From contig CAKZMU010000005.1 in the NCBI GenBank assembly GCA_937129145.1, forward strand, positions 1-55,520: a DNA stretch of 55,520 nucleotides, given 5' to 3'. Shown here piece by piece: positions 8,596 through 16,301 of this stretch. Both the position numbers and the translations under genes were made by a program. The stretch's first letter is position 1, and each line of letters opens with the position of its first letter. Under the pieces are notes generated by a model. That model saw only the letters and a list, made by a program, of their open reading frames with translations, was not told where the DNA came from and made no database searches. The DNA is from an uncultured Lacinutrix sp. (GTDB lineage Bacteria; Bacteroidota; Bacteroidia; Flavobacteriales; Flavobacteriaceae).

Positions 8596-8640
8596 GTCAT
8601 TGCGATACAGACATTTACCGTCAGTAGAAGGAATCTGTTT
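8596..8640. repeat. Degenerate copy of an interspersed intergenic repeat
   Basis: The stretch GTCATTGCGATAC ... GAAGGAATCTGTTT resembles the 31366-31405 element (ATTGCGAGAAGCG ... GTAATCTGT) and the common flavobacterial intergenic sequence type starting GTCATTGCGA and ending AATCTG. It lies in the 158-nt gap before trmH. The match is partial, so this is an eroded copy at best. Confidence 0.35.
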
Positions 8641-8731
8641 ATTGTTAACTCTGATTATACATATTACTCCGCACCCAAACATTCGCACTTTGGATTTTAA
8701 TAGTTACAATCATATTCAGTATTTTTAATCC

Positions 8732-9388
8732 ATGATAAATGACGCATTGGTTACATACTTGGAATCCTATTTAACGGAACATCGCAAAGCACGTTTTCAA
8801 AAGGTGTTGTCACAACGCACCAAACATTTTACAGTAGCTACCGAAGATGTCTATCAACTACACAACACAAGTGCAGTCATGCGTAGTTGCGATGTGTTTG
8901 GAATTCAAGAACTTCATGTTATTGAAGAGCAAAACGTAAAGCGCATTGATAGAGAAATTGCCATGGGCGCACAAAAGTGGGTGGATTTACATCGTTATCA
9001 TTCCGCCAAAAACTGTATTGATTCTTTAAAAGCAAAAGGCTATCAAATAGTCGCTACCACACCACATACTAATGATTGTTTGCTACAAGACTTTGATGTC
9101 ACTAAAAAATCCTGTTTCTTTTTTGGTAGGGAAACCGAAGGATTGTCTGATACTGTAATAAACGAAGCTGATGCGTTTTTAAAAATACCTATGGTTGGTT
9201 TTACCGAAAGTTTAAATATTTCGGTCTCGGCTGCTATTATTTTGCAATTTGTTACTGCTAGATTAAAACAAAGCGACGTTTCTTGGCAACTTTCTGAAAG
9301 TGAAATACTTGAAAAACGTTTCGACTGGTGTGCAAAAACCATAAAAAGCATTGACCAAATTTTAGAACGTTATAAAAATCAAACTTAA
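8732..9388 (+). CDS. trmH: tRNA (guanosine-2'-O-)-methyltransferase TrmH (SpoU family)
   Basis: TrmH methylates the 2'-OH of G18 in the D-loop of tRNA using S-adenosylmethionine. All three SPOUT motifs are visible: motif 1 'NTSAVMRSCDVFG' (45-57, with the catalytic Arg), motif 2 'FFGRETEGLSD' (130-140) and motif 3 'ESLNISVSAAIIL' (159-171), which together form the knotted SAM pocket. The 218-aa length, N-terminal helical arm and C-terminal extension fit E. coli TrmH. It stands alone; the SRPBCC gene follows after 43 nt. Confidence 0.93.
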   Translation: MINDALVTYLESYLTEHRKARFQKVLSQRTKHFTVATEDVYQLHNTSAVMRSCDVFGIQELHVIEEQNVKRIDREIAMGAQKWVDLHRYHSAKNCIDSLKAKGYQIVATTPHTNDCLLQDFDVTKKSCFFFGRETEGLSDTVINEADAFLKIPMVGFTESLNISVSAAIILQFVTARLKQSDVSWQLSESEILEKRFDWCAKTIKSIDQILERYKNQT

Positions 9389-9431
9389 TTTTGTAATTTT
9401 AAAACGTCAAACAACACTAATTCAACCAACC

Positions 9432-9962
9432 ATGACAATATTTTTATATGTAATTGCTGCAATTGTATTATTAATTGTGGTGTTAGGATTAATTGCACCT
9501 AATAATTACCAAGTAAAGAGAAGTATTATTGTTAATCATCCGCTTCCCGAAACATTCCAGTATTTAAAATCCATTAAAAACCAGAACGATTGGTCGCCAT
9601 GGAAAAAGAAAGACCCAAACATGACCCAAACGTTTGAAGGTACTGACGGTGAAATTGGATTTATCTCAAAATGGAAAGGCAATAAAGATGTAGGCGAAGG
9701 CGAGCAAGAAATAATTGCGATGATTGAAAACGAATCCATCGACTCAGAATTACGTTTTTTTAAACCTTGGAAATCACAGTCTATAGGACAATTATTGGTG
9801 GATAAAGTAGATGAGAACCAAACGATGGTTACTTGGGGATTTTCAGGTAAAAACCCATTTCCATTTAATATTTTCATGCTGTTTTTCAGTTTTGAGAAAG
9901 CAGTAGGAAAGGATTTTGAGGAAGGATTGGAAAGTTTAAAAAAGATATTAGAAAATAAATAA
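9432..9962 (+). CDS. SRPBCC family protein with N-terminal membrane anchor
   Basis: The 176-aa product begins with a hydrophobic helix (about 3-23, IFLYVIAAIVLLIVVLGLIA) followed by a START-like/polyketide-cyclase domain: 'NYQVKRSIIVNHPLPETFQY' and 'NQNDWSPWKKKDPNM', then 'SELRFFKPWKSQSIGQL' and 'MVTWGFSGKNPFPFNIF'. The fold is a helix-grip pocket for a hydrophobic ligand, and many Bacteroidota carry this anchored form. Ligand and role are unknown. The VOC gene follows after 6 nt, so the two are probably co-transcribed. Confidence 0.85.
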   Translation: MTIFLYVIAAIVLLIVVLGLIAPNNYQVKRSIIVNHPLPETFQYLKSIKNQNDWSPWKKKDPNMTQTFEGTDGEIGFISKWKGNKDVGEGEQEIIAMIENESIDSELRFFKPWKSQSIGQLLVDKVDENQTMVTWGFSGKNPFPFNIFMLFFSFEKAVGKDFEEGLESLKKILENK

Positions 9963-9968
9963 ACAATT

Positions 9969-10346
9969 ATGAAAAAAAATATGGTAGGCTGGTTTGAAAT
10001 TCCAGTATCGGACATGGAACGCGCTAAAGCATTTTACGATGTAGTATTTAACATTGAAATTAATATCATGGACTTTGGAGGTATTTTAATGGGATGGTTT
10101 CCTGAAAGCGATATAGATTCGCATGGCGCATCTGGGTCACTTATAAAGCAAGAATCATACATTCCCAGTCAGGAAGGAACGATGGTGTATTTTATGAGCG
10201 AAGACGTACAGATTGAACTAGACAGAATTGAAGCTGCTGGCGGAAAAATATTCCAACCAAAAACTCAAATCTCGGAAGAGCATGGGTATATGGGAGTTTT
10301 TATAGATACCGAAGGCAATAGAGTGGCACTACACTCACAAAACTAG
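9969..10346 (+). CDS. VOC (glyoxalase/bleomycin-resistance) family protein
   Basis: A 125-aa single VOC domain: 'MVGWFEIPVSDMERAKAFYD' at the N-terminus and 'GYMGVFIDTEGNRVALHS' at the C-terminus frame the paired beta-alpha-beta-beta-beta units. VOC proteins include metal-dependent dioxygenases, lyases and binding proteins. The canonical C-terminal Glu is not obvious; 'DTEGNRVALHS' offers Asp/Glu and His. The stop codon lies in a CTAG shared with the convergent gene on the other strand. Activity is not predictable. Confidence 0.87.
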   Translation: MKKNMVGWFEIPVSDMERAKAFYDVVFNIEINIMDFGGILMGWFPESDIDSHGASGSLIKQESYIPSQEGTMVYFMSEDVQIELDRIEAAGGKIFQPKTQISEEHGYMGVFIDTEGNRVALHSQN

Positions 10347-11125
10347 AGTCTTGAACGACTACTTTTGCTAAGTACTTTGTACTCTTCGTAACATTCGCTA
10401 ATGGCATCCAATATTTGGAGGTCATTGGCTGTACGAATAAAGTCTTTGGAGTAGTTACATTCGCTTATCAGTAAATCTAAATCTACTTTATCTACTTTTA
10501 AAAGTGCTGTGAGCATTTCACGGTCAAAACGCGAAGCTAAGAGATTTCGTATTTCATCATCAGCTTTCATTTGTCGGAGTTTCCGCATTTCACGAGGTTT
10601 TTTGCCAAACATTTTATGCAAGAAATCCGCAGGATTAAAAATAGCGCCCAATACTTTACTCACCATACTTGGCGAATTCGTTCGTCCTTCATACCCAGAA
10701 TTTGGAAGTCCAGAAATACTGTATCGTGTATCACGACGAATAGGCACTTGCTGTATATCTATTTCTAAATAGCCTGTTAATCGTAATTGATTTACTACTA
10801 CTTTTTCTAGTGCTAGCGCAAGTTCGGTCATTTCAATAGACGTTGCTGCACCAAATACAATCCAATCATTAGTAACACGTACTTTTATGGATTTATAACC
10901 TAAATACGATAAATGCAGTGTGTCGTTTACATTGGCTCTAATTTCAAAATCTCCAATGCCATCGGTAGTTGTGCCAATAACTTGATTAAGGTTTACAATG
11001 TTAACGCTCTCAAGAGGAGAGCCATCGGCAGCACGTATAATTTTACCCTTAACATAGGTTTCTTGGGCAAAACCAATTGCTGATAATAATACAAGACCAC
11101 AGAGTAGGAAAAACTTCTTCATCAA
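10343..11125 (-). CDS. Exported carboxypeptidase-regulatory-like domain protein
   Basis: The 260-aa product has a signal peptide (MMKKFFLLCGLVLLSAIGFA) followed directly by a CarbopepD_reg_2-type beta domain (about 23-105): 'YVKGKIIRAADGSPLESVNI', 'GTTTDGIGDFEIR' and 'DTLHLSYLGYKSIKVRV'. In TonB-dependent receptors this domain precedes the plug; here there is no plug or barrel. Instead a helical, charged C-terminal part (about 150-260) follows, with 'LHKMFGKKPREMRKLRQMKA'. Stand-alone proteins of this form are common in flavobacteria, with unknown roles in the periplasm. Its stop overlaps that of the VOC gene by 4 nt. Confidence 0.82.
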   Translation of the reverse strand: MMKKFFLLCGLVLLSAIGFAQETYVKGKIIRAADGSPLESVNIVNLNQVIGTTTDGIGDFEIRANVNDTLHLSYLGYKSIKVRVTNDWIVFGAATSIEMTELALALEKVVVNQLRLTGYLEIDIQQVPIRRDTRYSISGLPNSGYEGRTNSPSMVSKVLGAIFNPADFLHKMFGKKPREMRKLRQMKADDEIRNLLASRFDREMLTALLKVDKVDLDLLISECNYSKDFIRTANDLQILDAISECYEEYKVLSKSSRSRL

Positions 11126-11141
11126 TTAATTTTTATTCTTT

Positions 11142-11168
11142 TTAAAGACTAGTATATAGTCGCTTTAA
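11142..11168. promoter_or_regulatory. Dyad upstream of the carboxypeptidase-regulatory-like gene
   Basis: The bases AAAGACTA-GTATA-TAGTCGCTTT form an imperfect inverted repeat about 20-40 bases before the start at 11125. Its position suits an operator or leader hairpin, but no regulator is identified. Confidence 0.25.
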
Positions 11169-11298
11169 AGTATAAAAGTACTAAACAAAACGTAGATAAT
11201 AGGAATTGCTTATGATTTTGACTTAAAATTAACAAGAAAGCCTTAGTTAGTACATGAAAAAATAAGTTTTGAAAATTCATACAAATAGTAATCTTGAA

Positions 11299-11382
11299 AA
11301 CACCCCTAAAGTCCCCTCAAGGGGACAATTACTCGCAAGACTATTTTTAGGATTGTCCCCTTGAGGGGACTTTAGGGGTGTT
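11299..11382. repeat. Large palindromic element with 31-bp perfect arms
   Basis: Arms at 11299-11329 and 11352-11382 are exact reverse complements, separated by a 22-nt loop. Each arm contains its own small hairpin (GTCCCC-TCAA-GGGGAC and GTCCCC-TTGA-GGGGAC). The arm motif 'CACCCCTAAAGTCCCC' is GC-richer than its surroundings and resembles interspersed palindromes known from flavobacterial intergenic regions. It lies just downstream of the helicase gene and may end its transcript. The rest of 11126-11431 shows no gene. Confidence 0.75.
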
Positions 11383-11431
11383 AATCTATAAACTATGTTT
11401 AAAAATTTTGTCATGCACTTGCAAAAAAATC

Positions 11432-13288
11432 TTACTTTCTTCGGCTACGTCTTGGTCTTGAAGCTGCAAAGTCTCCAGATGTATTTCCAGAATTTGAACG
11501 TCTTGAACTAGAATCATTATCTGAGCGTCTTCTAGAGCTAGTGTTATTGCTAGAACGACGTCTGTCGTTTCTGTTACTACTACCACTTCTAGATTCCGAA
11601 CGCCTTTCGCTACGTCTTCCACCATCGCGTTTTCCTCCGCTACGTCTATCATCACGTCGTCTTCCGCCACGACCTCTATTGCGACTTCTACCTTTGTCTT
11701 CGCTAATTTCAACATTCACAAAGCGTCCGTTTTGTTTAAAATCTGTAAAAAAGGCAAGTACTTTTTCTTGTTCTTTAGTTTCAGTATTAAAAAATGAAAA
11801 GCTGTCTTTTACATCCACTTTAAACACATCGTCTTTTCCAAGATTTAGAACCTCCTTTAAAAAGTCTTTTAGACTCATCCAGTCGTAACCATCTTTTTTA
11901 CCAATGTTGATAAAATAGCGCGTCGATTTTTCATCACTTGTATCCCTAGAACTACTATTTTTAGCTTCAGCGTTTAAATCTTTGGCTTTTTGGTAGTAAT
12001 TGTGGAAACGTGTAAACTCCACCGAAAAGAATTTTTTAATGAGTTCATCTTTTGAAGAATCTTCAAAAAGCGTGTTGATATCATTCAAATATGGGTCGAT
12101 ATCGTGGTTTATTTCGGTATCATGAACTTTATTGGCAAGCGACATTAATTGCACCTGACAAATTTCCATACCATCAGGGATTTCTTTCTTCTCAAACTGT
12201 TTTTTAATAATACGCTCAATACTTTTTATTTTACGCATTTCACTTTTAGAGACAATCACCATCGATACACCAGTTTTTCCTGCACGACCAGTTCTACCTG
12301 AACGGTGTGTGTATGTCTCGGTTTCATCTGGCAATTGGTAATTGATAACGTGAGTAATATCGTCAACATCAATACCACGAGCAGCAACATCTGTAGCCAC
12401 CAACATTTGTATTTGTTTGTTTCTAAAGGATTTCATGACCAAATCACGCTGATTCTGACTCAAATCACCATGAAGTGCACCTGCACTATAACCATCATCA
12501 ATTAATTTTTCGGCTACTTTTTGCGTATCTCTTTTGGTACGACAAAAAATTACTGAAAAAATATCTGGATTAGCATCAGCTAATCGTTTTAAGGCTGCAT
12601 AACGGTCTCTAGCGTTTACTAAATAATATTCGTGAGATACTTGGTTGGTACTTTCGTTTCTGTTCCCTACAGTAATCTCAATTGGATTATGCATGAATTT
12701 TTTTGCAATAGTCGAGACCTCTTTTGGCATGGTTGCAGAGAACAACCAAGTACTTTTATCTTGTGGTGTGTGTGATAAAATATCTGTAATATCTTCATAG
12801 AAACCCATGTTTAGCATTTCATCGGCTTCATCTAAAACGGCATATTCAATTTTAGAAATATCTACCAAACGTCTGCTAATCATATCTTTCATACGACCAG
12901 GTGTAGCTACAATAATTTGTGCACCTCGTTTAACCTGTTTCGCTTGGTCGGTAATACTAGCGCCTCCATAAATAGCCGTAACGTTTAAACCGTTATAGTA
13001 TTTACCGTAGTGCTTCATTTCATTAGTAATTTGCAAACAAAGCTCACGCGTAGGCGATAAGATTAATCCTTGTGTTGTACGACTGTTAACATCAATTTTT
13101 TGAAGCATAGGAAATCCAAAAGCTGCTGTTTTGCCAGTTCCTGTTTGTGCCAAGGCAACGAGGTCGCTTTCTTGTTCTAATAAAATAGGAATTGCTTTGT
13201 CCTGTACTTCACTTGGTGTTTCAAAACCTAGGTCGTTAATGGCTTGTAGAATAGAATCCTCTAGTCCCAATTGTTGGAATGTGTTCAT
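11432..13288 (-). CDS. DEAD-box ATP-dependent RNA helicase with Arg-rich tail
   Basis: A 618-aa helicase for RNA remodelling, probably ribosome assembly or cold adaptation. Motifs in order: Q-motif 'GFETPSEVQ' (21-29), Walker A 'AQTGTGKT' (47-54), 'PTRELCLQ' (79-86), 'ATPGR' (128-132), DEAD (153-156), SAT (184-186), and 'THRSGRTGRAGKTG' of the second RecA lobe (about 330). A DbpA/CsdA-type RNA-binding domain follows ('TRYFINIGKKDGYDWMSLKD', about 455-530), then an Arg/Ser-rich disordered tail ('RGRGGRRRDDRRSGGKRDGG' onward) that should bind RNA non-specifically. The DeaD/CsdA group is the closest fit. The 5' leader carries two small hairpins (13376-13417) and a TATATTTG box. Confidence 0.94.
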   Translation of the reverse strand: MNTFQQLGLEDSILQAINDLGFETPSEVQDKAIPILLEQESDLVALAQTGTGKTAAFGFPMLQKIDVNSRTTQGLILSPTRELCLQITNEMKHYGKYYNGLNVTAIYGGASITDQAKQVKRGAQIIVATPGRMKDMISRRLVDISKIEYAVLDEADEMLNMGFYEDITDILSHTPQDKSTWLFSATMPKEVSTIAKKFMHNPIEITVGNRNESTNQVSHEYYLVNARDRYAALKRLADANPDIFSVIFCRTKRDTQKVAEKLIDDGYSAGALHGDLSQNQRDLVMKSFRNKQIQMLVATDVAARGIDVDDITHVINYQLPDETETYTHRSGRTGRAGKTGVSMVIVSKSEMRKIKSIERIIKKQFEKKEIPDGMEICQVQLMSLANKVHDTEINHDIDPYLNDINTLFEDSSKDELIKKFFSVEFTRFHNYYQKAKDLNAEAKNSSSRDTSDEKSTRYFINIGKKDGYDWMSLKDFLKEVLNLGKDDVFKVDVKDSFSFFNTETKEQEKVLAFFTDFKQNGRFVNVEISEDKGRSRNRGRGGRRRDDRRSGGKRDGGRRSERRSESRSGSSNRNDRRRSSNNTSSRRRSDNDSSSRRSNSGNTSGDFAASRPRRSRRK

Positions 13289-13375
13289 GTTTGTAATAAG
13301 TATTCGATTATGTTATGTAAGTGTTACATATAGAAGCGAATCGACATACTTAAACCTAAACTTCTGGTAACACAC

Positions 13376-13417
13376 TCCTCACGCTGAGGAATTTAAATGA
13401 ACTCAGTATTCTGAGTT
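13376..13417 (-). promoter_or_regulatory. Two hairpins in the helicase leader
   Basis: TCCTCA-CGC-TGAGGA (13376-13390) and AACTCAG-TATT-CTGAGTT (13400-13417) are both perfect and lie between the putative promoter and the helicase start. Long structured leaders are known in cold-induced DEAD-box genes; such control here is only inferred. Confidence 0.4.
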
Positions 13418-13425
13418 TCAGCGTG

Positions 13426-13433
13426 CAAATATA
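13426..13433 (-). promoter_or_regulatory. Candidate -7 box for the helicase gene
   Basis: The minus strand reads TATATTTG, a full match to TAnnTTTG, about 140 bases upstream of the ATG. No clear -33 TTTG is seen. If used, it gives a leader of roughly 130 nt that includes both hairpins. Confidence 0.45.
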
Positions 13434-13511
13434 GGGTTATTTTTTGGAATGTGGCTTTTGGTTGTGGTTATTGGTATTTTTAGTAACTAATTGTTTGTTT
13501 AAGCGAAAAAT

Positions 13512-14354
13512 TCAATAAGTATACTTGTACCTTGTTATTGAAGTTAGTTTATCATTGCTAAATAATTTTTCTTCAATAACATTGTTTTGCTTGTCATATA
13601 AATATTTAAACTTCATTGTTTTTTTTAACATAGTATCTTTTCCTTTTACACTATAACTAAAACTAAGAATGGGGTCATTATTTTCGTTAAATGAAGTTTT
13701 AGAAAAATTGTATAATTCGTTTTTGGAGTTATACCATTTTTGAGAGATTTTATTGTTTTTTTTATCATATCTAAATTCAACTCTACCTTTTTGTCTGCCT
13801 AGACCATCAAGACTTTTAAGTTCAATTGCTTGCCAATTCTCATCATATTTTTGAACTGTAATTTCTTTAAGATTACTATTGTCTCTTTCTTGAATAAGTT
13901 TTCCTGTTTTGTGTTTTCTATTATAAGTTCGTTTAGTTACGGATGATCGTTTATTGTTTCTAATAGATACACTCTTAATGATTCTACCATGCCTGTCATA
14001 TTTAGTTTTTTTTTCAATATTAATTGTACCATCCCTATCATACATTATAACTTTTGTTTCATTACCATGTTTATTATAAAAATAGTTAAAACTTATACTT
14101 TTTGAATAGGAGTTATCTTTAAAGCTATATGTTGTTGTGTTTAATTTTCTTCCTTTCAAATCATAAGATAGAATATATTTGGAAGTTGCTTTTTCAAAGG
14201 GCAAACTGTCTTTATATTCTATTTTAAAGCCAGCTAATTCAGCTCTTTTTGGTTTTCCATTTAATCCGTCAAAAGAATTTAAATATTTCAAGCTATTTGA
14301 ACAAGAATAGGTGAAAACTAAGAGTAGAAGAAGTATTGGTTTATTTATTTGCAT
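13512..14354 (-). CDS. Lipoprotein with YD-like repeats
   Basis: The frame extends back to an ATG at 14384, but the ATG at 14354 gives MQINKPILLLLLVFTYSCSN, a standard lipoprotein signal (lipobox TYSC), so 14354 is preferred (280 aa). The mature part is full of short Lys/Tyr/Asp-rich strands such as 'MYDRDGTINIEKKTKYDRHG', 'KYDENWQAIELKSLDGLG' and 'FRYDKKNNKISQKWYNSKNE', resembling the YD/RHS-like repeats of surface proteins. It lies 39 nt downstream of rdgB on the same strand. It could be an anchored beta-rich surface protein; function is unknown. Confidence 0.7.
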   Translation of the reverse strand: MQINKPILLLLLVFTYSCSNSLKYLNSFDGLNGKPKRAELAGFKIEYKDSLPFEKATSKYILSYDLKGRKLNTTTYSFKDNSYSKSISFNYFYNKHGNETKVIMYDRDGTINIEKKTKYDRHGRIIKSVSIRNNKRSSVTKRTYNRKHKTGKLIQERDNSNLKEITVQKYDENWQAIELKSLDGLGRQKGRVEFRYDKKNNKISQKWYNSKNELYNFSKTSFNENNDPILSFSYSVKGKDTMLKKTMKFKYLYDKQNNVIEEKLFSNDKLTSITRYKYTY

Positions 14355-14393
14355 GATATAGGAATTAGATTGGGTTATTATCATTAGACGAAT

Positions 14394-14972
14394 CTAACTA
14401 TTAAAAATTAAAAAATCAACCAACCGCTTTACAGCTTTCCCTCGATGCCCAATGGTATTTTTCAATTCCAAATCCATTTCAGCAAACGTTTCAGTATAAC
14501 CTTTAGGTTGAAAAATGGGGTCGTAACCAAAACCTTTATTGCCTTTTTTTTCTTTAGTGATAGTACCTTCACAAATACCTGTAAAGGTCTTTAATTCATC
14601 CTGAAGGTGTAGAGCGACAACCGTTTTAAATTGGGCAGTTCGGTCGTTTTGGGTTTGTAATTCATTTAATAATTTACTCATATTGTCATTAGAATCCCTT
14701 TGTTCTCCAGCATAACGTGCCGAATATACTCCAGGAGCGCCATTTAAAGCATTGACTTCTAATCCAGTATCATCGGCAAAACAATCGTAACCATATTTTC
14801 CTTTTACATAACGGGTTTTTTGTATGGCATTACCCTCTATGGTTGGTTGCGTTTCTGGAATATCTTCAGTACAACCAATATCTTTTAAGCTCAATAATGT
14901 AATTGTTGGTGGTAACAAGGCTTGTACTTCTTTAAGTTTGTTAAGGTTATTGGTTGCGAAAACGAGTTGCAT
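14394..14972 (-). CDS. rdgB: Non-canonical purine NTP pyrophosphatase RdgB/HAM1
   Basis: RdgB hydrolyses ITP, dITP and XTP to monophosphates, cleaning the nucleotide pool. The 192-aa protein shows the substrate loop 'FATNNLNKLKEV' (5-16), the acidic metal site 'FADDTGLEVNALNGAPGVYS' (65-84), 'GFGYDPIFQPKGYTETFAEM' (about 147-166) and the C-terminal 'GHRGKAVKRL'. These are the full family set at normal length. It is cytoplasmic. The YD-like lipoprotein gene lies downstream on the same strand. Confidence 0.95.
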   Translation of the reverse strand: MQLVFATNNLNKLKEVQALLPPTITLLSLKDIGCTEDIPETQPTIEGNAIQKTRYVKGKYGYDCFADDTGLEVNALNGAPGVYSARYAGEQRDSNDNMSKLLNELQTQNDRTAQFKTVVALHLQDELKTFTGICEGTITKEKKGNKGFGYDPIFQPKGYTETFAEMDLELKNTIGHRGKAVKRLVDFLIFNS

Positions 14973-15064
14973 AACTAAATTTTAGAGTGTAAAAATAAAT
15001 ATTTATCTAAAACTAAAATTTGTAGTATCTTGATACAGATAAAAAACCCATAACATTATTTAAA

Positions 15065-16252
15065 ATGACAAAAAAACCAACCACAAGAAGACAATTCATT
15101 GAAAAAGGTGTAAAATTTGGAATAGCTTTACCACTAGTAGGGTCAAGTTTATTAGCTTGTAATTTTAATGAAAAAAAAGAAGAAGCATCCAGTAAAGACG
15201 CTTCTTCAAAAAAACTAAACATTTTAATATTAGGAGGGACTAGTTTTTTAGGGCCACATCAAATAGCCTATGCTTTGGGTCGTGGACACTCGGTCTCAAC
15301 ATTTACCAGAGGAAAAACAAAACCTACCGCACATCAAGAGTTATTTAAAAATGTCACACAATTAGTTGGCGATAGAAATAGCGATTTATCGGCTTTAAAA
15401 ACTGGAACTTGGGATGTGGTTATTGATAATTCAGGTCAAAATGTAGAGTGGACTAAAAATACTGCAGAATTGTTAAAAGACAGGACAGATTTATATCTAT
15501 ATACATCCTCAACTGGCGTTTACTATCCTTATTTAACTGATAATATTAAGGAAGATACTAAGCTGCTTTTGGAAGAACCTGAAACACTTGAAGATGAAGA
15601 AATGCGTATTGAATATTGGTATGGTGTTATGAAAGCCAATTCAGAAATTGCTGCTAGAAACGCTTATGGTGATGACAGAACCATTGTTGTGAGACCAACG
15701 TATATGTTTGGGCCTGCCGATAAAACTAATCGTTTTATTCATTGGCCATTAAGGCTATCTAAAGGAGGTGAGGTATTGGTTCCTGGAAAGCCAAACGACC
15801 CTGTGCAATACATTGATGTTCGTGATGTCGCCGAATTTATGATTCGATTAATTGAAGAAAAACATACAGGCGCATTTAATGCAGTTGGCCCTAAAACCAC
15901 TCAAAATATGTATGACTTTGTAGAAGAGGCAAGTAAAGCTTTTGATGTAAACCATACCTTTGTCAAAATTGACGATTATGAGTTTTTAAAGGCAAACAAA
16001 GCACCTTATTTAGTGCCATTTATTATGCCTGAAGGTAATAACTATGGCTCTGCAAGGGCAAATTTTGATAAAGCCGTAGCTGCTGGATTAACGTATAGAG
16101 ATTTAAAAACCTCTATCAAGGAAACTTATGATTGGTGGCATTCTGATAGTGTTTCAGAAGAGATGCGTCAAAAATTTGAAGGTGATGCGAAAAATGTTAT
16201 TAACCGAGAAGCAGAGGTTATTGCTGCTTGGGAAAAACATAATAAAAGCTAA
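15065..16252 (+). CDS. Tat-exported NAD-dependent epimerase/dehydratase-family protein
   Basis: The N-terminus TTRRQFIEKGVKFGIALPLV then GSSLLAC combines a twin-arginine motif with a lipobox, so the folded, cofactor-loaded enzyme is probably exported by Tat and lipid-anchored. From about residue 52 an extended-SDR Rossmann fold follows: 'NILILGGTSFLGPHQIAYAL' (G-G-x-x-F-L-G). The catalytic pair is visible as Ser/Thr in 'YLYTSSTGVYY' and Tyr-Lys in 'YGVMK' (about 185-189). The C-terminal part has 'VRPTYMFGP' and 'YIDVRDVAEFMIRLIE'. Sugar or polyol oxidoreductases of this export type occur in Bacteroidota with tightly bound NAD. The substrate is not known. Confidence 0.85.
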   Translation: MTKKPTTRRQFIEKGVKFGIALPLVGSSLLACNFNEKKEEASSKDASSKKLNILILGGTSFLGPHQIAYALGRGHSVSTFTRGKTKPTAHQELFKNVTQLVGDRNSDLSALKTGTWDVVIDNSGQNVEWTKNTAELLKDRTDLYLYTSSTGVYYPYLTDNIKEDTKLLLEEPETLEDEEMRIEYWYGVMKANSEIAARNAYGDDRTIVVRPTYMFGPADKTNRFIHWPLRLSKGGEVLVPGKPNDPVQYIDVRDVAEFMIRLIEEKHTGAFNAVGPKTTQNMYDFVEEASKAFDVNHTFVKIDDYEFLKANKAPYLVPFIMPEGNNYGSARANFDKAVAAGLTYRDLKTSIKETYDWWHSDSVSEEMRQKFEGDAKNVINREAEVIAAWEKHNKS

Positions 16253-16301
16253 TTACTTAATATCCCAGACAAAAGCTTAACTGACTAACAAATTTATAAT
16301 A

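Noticed and set aside
11386..11715. Frame on the minus strand rich in Val/Asp/Glu
   Set aside because: It is a frameshifted reading of the Arg/Ser-rich tail of the helicase; biased codons keep it open.
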